Part shown: positions 60,186-64,000 of the stretch, one piece after another
How positions within the stretch are numbered: position 1 is the first letter of the stretch
How the letters are laid out: every line of letters starts with the position of its first letter
NCBI RefSeq assembly: GCF_000961885.1
Contig: NZ_JZKH01000019.1
Location: forward strand, 37,246 to 101,245
DNA: 64,000 bases
Direction of reading: 5' to 3'
Origin: Streptomyces rubellomurinus
Lineage (GTDB): Bacteria; Actinomycetota; Actinomycetes; Streptomycetales; Streptomycetaceae
Notes under the pieces: model-generated
Databases searched by the model: none
Told to the model about the DNA's origin: nothing
The model's input: the letters and a program-made list of their open reading frames with translations, nothing else
Translations under genes and position numbers: made by a program

Positions 60186-61257
60186 GAACTGCGGGCACCC
60201 GTGCGTGCGGGGCGAGGACTTCTGCGGCACCTGCGGGGCGTACCTGTCGTGGGAGGAGGAGCCGGCGGCCGAGGAGAAGCCCACGGCTTCGGCGCCGCCG
60301 TCCTCGTCCGCTGCGCCGACGCCCACGGTGTCGCCCGCGGTGACGCCGCCCGTCATCCCGCCACGGCCGACCGACCCGCCGCAGGCCGCTCCGCCGCAGA
60401 CCGCTCCGCGCCGGGCCGACCCGCCGCAGGCCGTCCAGCCGAAGCCCGTCCGGCCGGGCGAGGAGGCCCCGCCGCCTCCGCCGCGCCCGGCCGAGCCGGA
60501 GGAACGGGAGCCGATCGCCCCGGGCGACCTGATCTGCGGCCGGTGCGGCACGGGCAACGTGCCGAGCCGCCGCTACTGCCGCCGGTGCGGCGGCCTGCTG
60601 GAGGACGCCCGGGTCGCGCCGAAACCGCCGTGGTGGCGCCGGCCGTTCGTCCGCCGCCCCAAGACCGGTCCGGTCGTCGGCGACCGCCCCCGCGTCCGCC
60701 CGCCGCGCCGCCCGAGGTTCGTCGTGCCGCTGGTGCTGCTGGTCCTGCTCGGGGTCGGGGGCTACGCCTTCCGCGACGAGCTGGCGTCCGGAGTGGAGGT
60801 CGTCCGGGACCGGTTCGCCACGCCGCAGCAGATCCACCCGACCGCCGTCCGGGCGTCCAGCGAGGACCCGGCGCACCCGGCGGCCCTCGCCGTCGACGGG
60901 ACGACGGACCGGTACTGGGCGCCCGCCCGTCCGGGGAACGGGATAGGCGAGTTCCTGGAGATGGACTTCCCGGGCCCGTTCCGGCTGCTCGACCTCGTCG
61001 TCCACCCGGGGATCTCGCCCAACGCCGAACAGTTCCTCACCCAGGCCCGCCCGCAGCGGCTCACCGTCACCCTGACCGGCTCGGACGGCAAGGTCACCAC
61101 CCGGACCGTCAACCCGGCCGACGCTCCGGGGGAGCAGCGCTTCCATCTCGCCGTCGGCGGCGTGGTGCGGATCAGGCTGACGATCGACGGCGCCTACGGT
61201 GCCGCTCCGGACCGTCGCGTCGCCGTCGCCGAGGTGGAGTTCTTCGAGCGGCCCTGA
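60172..61257 (+). CDS. Zinc-ribbon, single-pass membrane protein with discoidin-like C-terminus
   Basis: A 361-aa protein. Two zinc-ribbon units (CENCGHPCVRGEDFCGTCG at about 4-22, CGRCGTGNVPSRRYCRRCG at about 122-140) flank a Pro-rich linker. A membrane helix follows (about 182-200; RFVVPLVLLVLLGVGGYAF), then an F5/8-type-C-like domain (about 222-358; ALAVDGTTDRYWAP, LVVHPGISPN). It is the last gene of the structural operon and overlaps the preceding CDS by 14 bases. Cytoplasmic zinc ribbons and an external sugar-binding fold suit a factor that ties CIS particles to the envelope, as reported for the Streptomyces membrane protein CisA; identity with CisA is from memory and unproven. Confidence 0.78.
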   Translation: MTTCENCGHPCVRGEDFCGTCGAYLSWEEEPAAEEKPTASAPPSSSAAPTPTVSPAVTPPVIPPRPTDPPQAAPPQTAPRRADPPQAVQPKPVRPGEEAPPPPPRPAEPEEREPIAPGDLICGRCGTGNVPSRRYCRRCGGLLEDARVAPKPPWWRRPFVRRPKTGPVVGDRPRVRPPRRPRFVVPLVLLVLLGVGGYAFRDELASGVEVVRDRFATPQQIHPTAVRASSEDPAHPAALAVDGTTDRYWAPARPGNGIGEFLEMDFPGPFRLLDLVVHPGISPNAEQFLTQARPQRLTVTLTGSDGKVTTRTVNPADAPGEQRFHLAVGGVVRIRLTIDGAYGAAPDRRVAVAEVEFFERP

Positions 61258-61269
61258 CCCCGGCCTCGC

Positions 61270-61285
61270 GGCGGCGGTCGCCGCC
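61270..61285. terminator. Short hairpin between the CIS operon and convergent acetyltransferase
   Basis: GGCGGCG (61270-61276) pairs with CGCCGCC (61279-61285) in the 42-base gap. The loop is small, so it may open to four to six bases. Terminator role is inferred. Confidence 0.35.
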
Positions 61286-61299
61286 GTGCCTCGCGGCGC

Positions 61300-61869
61300 C
61301 TACGCCTGCCGCCGCTCCCACTGCTCCTTCGTGATCTCGTACCGCACACCCCCGTGCTCGGAACCCTCGACCGCCATCATGTGGTCCGGCGTGGGAATGT
61401 GCTCCGCGAGCGTCATCCCGAGCTTCTCCATGACGTTGCGCGAAGGCCGGTTCACGGTCATCGTCTCGGCCCAGACCATGCGGATGCCGAGCTCGGCGAA
61501 CCCCTTCGCCAGCAGCGCCTGCGAGACTTCGGTGGCGTAGCCCCGGCCCCAGGCCGCCCGGCGCAGGCGATAGCCGAGTTCGGCCTCCTCGCGCGGGCCG
61601 CTGCGCAGCGGACGCAGGCAGAACCAGCCGACGAACGCGCCGCCGTCCTTCTCGTACGCGGCGAACAGGCCGAGGTCGTGGTTCCAGCGCTCGTAGCCGG
61701 CGAGGATGCTGGGGATGGCGCGGTCGCGGACGTCCTCCGGCGGGGTCGGCGCGCCGCCGGTCAGGTAGCGCATCACCGCCGGGTCGCTGTCCAGCTCGAT
61801 CAGCAGGTCCGCGTCGGCGGCGGCGAAGGGGCGGAGGGTCAGGCGCTCGGACGCGAGGTAGGTGGTCAC
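61300..61869 (-). CDS. RimJ/RimL-type GNAT acetyltransferase
   Basis: A 189-aa acetyltransferase of the Acetyltransf_3 type: TYLASERLTLRPFAAADADLL at the start, VGWFCLRPL, then GYRLRRAAWGRGYATEVSQALL (acetyl-CoA loop RxxWGRGYA), and NRPSRNVMEKLGM. Substrate unknown. It converges on the CIS operon end and is not clearly part of it. Confidence 0.85.
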   Translation of the reverse strand: MTTYLASERLTLRPFAAADADLLIELDSDPAVMRYLTGGAPTPPEDVRDRAIPSILAGYERWNHDLGLFAAYEKDGGAFVGWFCLRPLRSGPREEAELGYRLRRAAWGRGYATEVSQALLAKGFAELGIRMVWAETMTVNRPSRNVMEKLGMTLAEHIPTPDHMMAVEGSEHGGVRYEITKEQWERRQA

Positions 61870-61975
61870 GTGAGGATCATGGCCGAGACGGGTCGGACGG
61901 GCCAGGGAGTTTTCGGGCCGCCGTTTCCGTCACCGGTTGGCGTGCCGGAGGGGCCGCAGCATGACACGGCCGCCG

Positions 61976-63832
61976 TCACGTCACGCCCGAGGACCCGCCC
62001 GTGTCGCTCCCCACGTCGTCACCCCGCCCCTCCGGCACGGCTGCGTCGACGACGGCGTCGGCGGCCGGAAGGCCGAGCGAGAGCAGCATCCGCGCGTGGC
62101 CCTTGCGGCTGCGCTCGGCCGCCGCGGTGTCACCGCGCCGCTCGTGGGCGGCGATCAGGGTCTGCCAGGCGTCGTCCCGGAACGGGTCGATCTGGACGCT
62201 GCGCGCCGCCGCCCGTGCGCCGTCGAGCGGCCGGCCGCGGGCGAGTTCGAGTCTGGCGAGGACCAGCGCCGCCTCGGCCGCCGCCCGCTGGTAGTGCTCC
62301 CTGCGGGCCACGACCCACTCCGCCGGGCCGTCCTCGGGCAGCAGCTCCCCGGTGTACGCCTCCAGGGCGGAGCGCAGGGCCCGCGCCGCCGCGTCCGGAC
62401 GGCCGGCCGCCTCGGCCCGCAGCCCCTCGGCCAGCGCGGTCTCGAACCGGCGCAGGTCACAGCTGCCGTCCGGGGGCAGGCGCAGCAGGTACGCCTCGCC
62501 GGAGCGCACCAACAGCTGCGAGCCGCCGCGGGTGATGCCGGGCTCCAGGAACCTCCTCAGCGCGGAGACCGCGACGTGCAGGCAGCGGGCGGCGGTCGCC
62601 GGTGGGCGCTCGGGCCAGAGAGCCTCGGTCAGCAGCTCCCGGTGGACCGGCTGGCCGGGGTGGATCGCCAGCACCCGTAACAGCGCCCGGGCCCGCGGCC
62701 GGATCGTCGTCCAGTCCAACTCGCGCTCGCCCAGGGTGAGTTCGAAGCATCCGAAGCAGCGCAGCGACAACGGCGGCGAGCCGGAGGGGAGTTCGCGCAC
62801 GGGCGCTGGCACTGACGTCGGCGCCGGCGCCGGCGCCTCGGGCCGGAGCCGGACGCGCTCCCGCCCTTCGCCGCCGGGCCGTGCGGATCGACGGTGCAGC
62901 AGGTGGTCGCGCAGCAGCGGGCCCCAGTGGAAGCTGCAGTCGGAGTGCTCGCGCCGGAGCAGTCCGCGCTCGTCCGCCAGCACGTCGAGCGTCCAGGCGC
63001 TCTCCGAGCCGCCGACCAGTGCGTCGCACCCCGCGGCGTCCAGCCGGGGCAGCGGGCTGACCTGCTCCAGGAACCGCACCAGCCGCTCCGGCAGCGGCCG
63101 GATCACCTCGCGCTCCAGGTAGGTGCGGGTGAGCGAGCCGGCCACGGCGGCGAGTTGCGGGGCCGTGCCCGTGGCGGCGGGGTGCAGCAGCGCCGGGTGG
63201 AGCAGCCGCAGCGCCGCGGGCCAGCCCTGGGTGATCGCCTCCACCTCGGCCACCCGGCGCCCGGAGAGCCGGCTGCCGTACACCTCGCGGAGCAGGCGGC
63301 GGACCTCGTCGGCCCGCAGCCGCAGGTCGGCCGGCCCCAGCACCGTGCTCGCGGCGAGCTCCCAGCGGGTGAGGTTGAACAGCGGCAGTCGCTGACCGGC
63401 CAGCAGCAGGCGGAGGTTGGGCGGCGCGAGCAGCGCGATCTCCTCCAGCACCGACTCCGCCTCGGTGCCGTGGATCAGGTGCAGGTCGTCGACCACCAGC
63501 AGCACCGGCTCCGGCCGCCGCTCCACCCGGCGGAGCAGGTGCGCGACGGTGGCCGGCCCGCAGGCCTCGCCGAGCCCGTGGTGGACGGCGGAGAGCAGCG
63601 CCGCGGTGCCGGTCGTGCCGCGCGAGGGGCGCCACCGCAGCACGGAGCCCCGGAAGCGTTCCAGGTGCTGCGCCAGCAGTGTCGTCTTCCCGTAGCCGGC
63701 GGGCGCCACGAGCAGCGTCAGGGCGCCGGGCGCGGAGCGGTCGAGCAGGTCCAGGAGACGGTCCCTGGTCAGCCAGGGGGGTCGTACGGTTTCCCCGGAG
63801 ATCTCCGGGTCTTCGGCAGGGCGGACGTGCAT
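61976..63832 (-). CDS. MalT-like ATPase plus BTAD-domain transcriptional regulator
   Basis: A 618-aa protein combining two modules. The N-terminal half is a STAND/MalT-like NTPase: LVAPAGYGKTTLLAQ (Walker A, about residues 38-50) and PVLLVVDDLHLI (Walker B). The C-terminal half has a winged-helix-like segment (about 350-450; LSLRCFGCFELTLGERELDW, ALLRVLAIHPGQPVHRELL) and a BTAD domain (DGSCDLRRFETALAEG, then SVQIDPFRDDAWQTLIAA). This SARP-like order without a C-terminal LuxR domain is frequent in large actinomycete regulators. It sits downstream of the CIS block and may control it, on positional grounds. Confidence 0.85.
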   Translation of the reverse strand: MHVRPAEDPEISGETVRPPWLTRDRLLDLLDRSAPGALTLLVAPAGYGKTTLLAQHLERFRGSVLRWRPSRGTTGTAALLSAVHHGLGEACGPATVAHLLRRVERRPEPVLLVVDDLHLIHGTEAESVLEEIALLAPPNLRLLLAGQRLPLFNLTRWELAASTVLGPADLRLRADEVRRLLREVYGSRLSGRRVAEVEAITQGWPAALRLLHPALLHPAATGTAPQLAAVAGSLTRTYLEREVIRPLPERLVRFLEQVSPLPRLDAAGCDALVGGSESAWTLDVLADERGLLRREHSDCSFHWGPLLRDHLLHRRSARPGGEGRERVRLRPEAPAPAPTSVPAPVRELPSGSPPLSLRCFGCFELTLGERELDWTTIRPRARALLRVLAIHPGQPVHRELLTEALWPERPPATAARCLHVAVSALRRFLEPGITRGGSQLLVRSGEAYLLRLPPDGSCDLRRFETALAEGLRAEAAGRPDAAARALRSALEAYTGELLPEDGPAEWVVARREHYQRAAAEAALVLARLELARGRPLDGARAAARSVQIDPFRDDAWQTLIAAHERRGDTAAAERSRKGHARMLLSLGLPAADAVVDAAVPEGRGDDVGSDTGGSSGVT

Positions 63833-64000
63833 CGCCGGTCAGCTCCCCCCGTAGCGGTAGGGCGACGATTGTGATCACTCAGTGTGATCGCTTGGTAGAG
63901 TACTGGATACCGACCATGATGTCCCCGGATATGTCGGGCTCCGATCAACCGTTATGCGAGCGTGCTGACGCCGACCGCCCGGGAGACGGCGGGGGAGGGC
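63833..64000. promoter_or_regulatory. Promoter region of the BTAD regulator with direct repeats
   Basis: TGTGATC occurs at 63870-63876 and again at 63883-63889, a 13-bp period, and GTGATCAC at 63871-63878 is itself palindromic. The repeats lie 38 to 57 bases upstream of the regulator start at 63832. SARP-type factors bind direct heptamers, usually at 11-bp spacing, so this fits only loosely. No gene start is seen to the window end. Confidence 0.4.

Overview
High-GC, GC-rich-third-codon DNA with many GTG starts, GTGA/ATGA start-stop overlaps, a SapB-type lanthipeptide locus and a cytoplasmic-type contractile injection system (CIS). Together these point to a filamentous actinomycete of the Streptomycetaceae (Streptomyces or Kitasatospora). 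I could run no database search; family names come from motifs read in the translations.

Layout. 1-3861: a cell-surface sugar block (UDP-GlcNAc 2-epimerase, a small membrane protein coupled to a family 2 glycosyltransferase) flanked by two paralogous small beta-type proteins, the first cut by the window edge. 3976-8214: a redox/efflux operon (MFS exporter, two aldo/keto reductases, an internally deleted SRPBCC remnant) and a divergent SDR. 8368-10516: secreted alpha/beta hydrolase, P-loop kinase, a gene fragment. 10538-17414: a class III lanthipeptide locus in the ramC-ramS-ramA-ramB order, with a 41-aa precursor gene at 14582-14707. 18284-31057: housekeeping and accessory genes (metzincin plus repeat protein, ROK regulator with oxidoreductase, ArsR-MFS pair, CoA-transferase, Gly-rich secreted protein, TetR-patatin pair, methyltransferase).

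31132-63832 is dominated by a CIS locus. It begins with a 1289-aa candidate effector (32379-36248) and a possible immunity gene, then a single-pass membrane protein, a LuxR-type regulator, a secreted propeller protein, the cap-type protein (Pvc16/DUF4255) and the AAA+ ATPase. A 175-bp MITE and a Ser/Thr kinase interrupt the locus. It resumes with DUF4157, sheath, tube 1, a Cys-pair protein, a 51-aa DUF6760-like protein, an 809-aa disordered protein, tube 2, LysM protein, VgrG-like spike, PAAR tip, gp25, baseplate J, a Cis12-like protein and a zinc-ribbon/transmembrane/discoidin-like protein. No tail-fibre or obvious tape-measure gene is present. Regulators flank the block on both sides (31132-32103 and 61976-63832).

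The most striking unexplained signal is a short VQR motif shared by the DUF4157 protein, the candidate effector and, eleven times, the disordered protein. With the LQRAVGN signature shared by the effector and the DUF4157 protein, it links the putative cargo to the particle genes.
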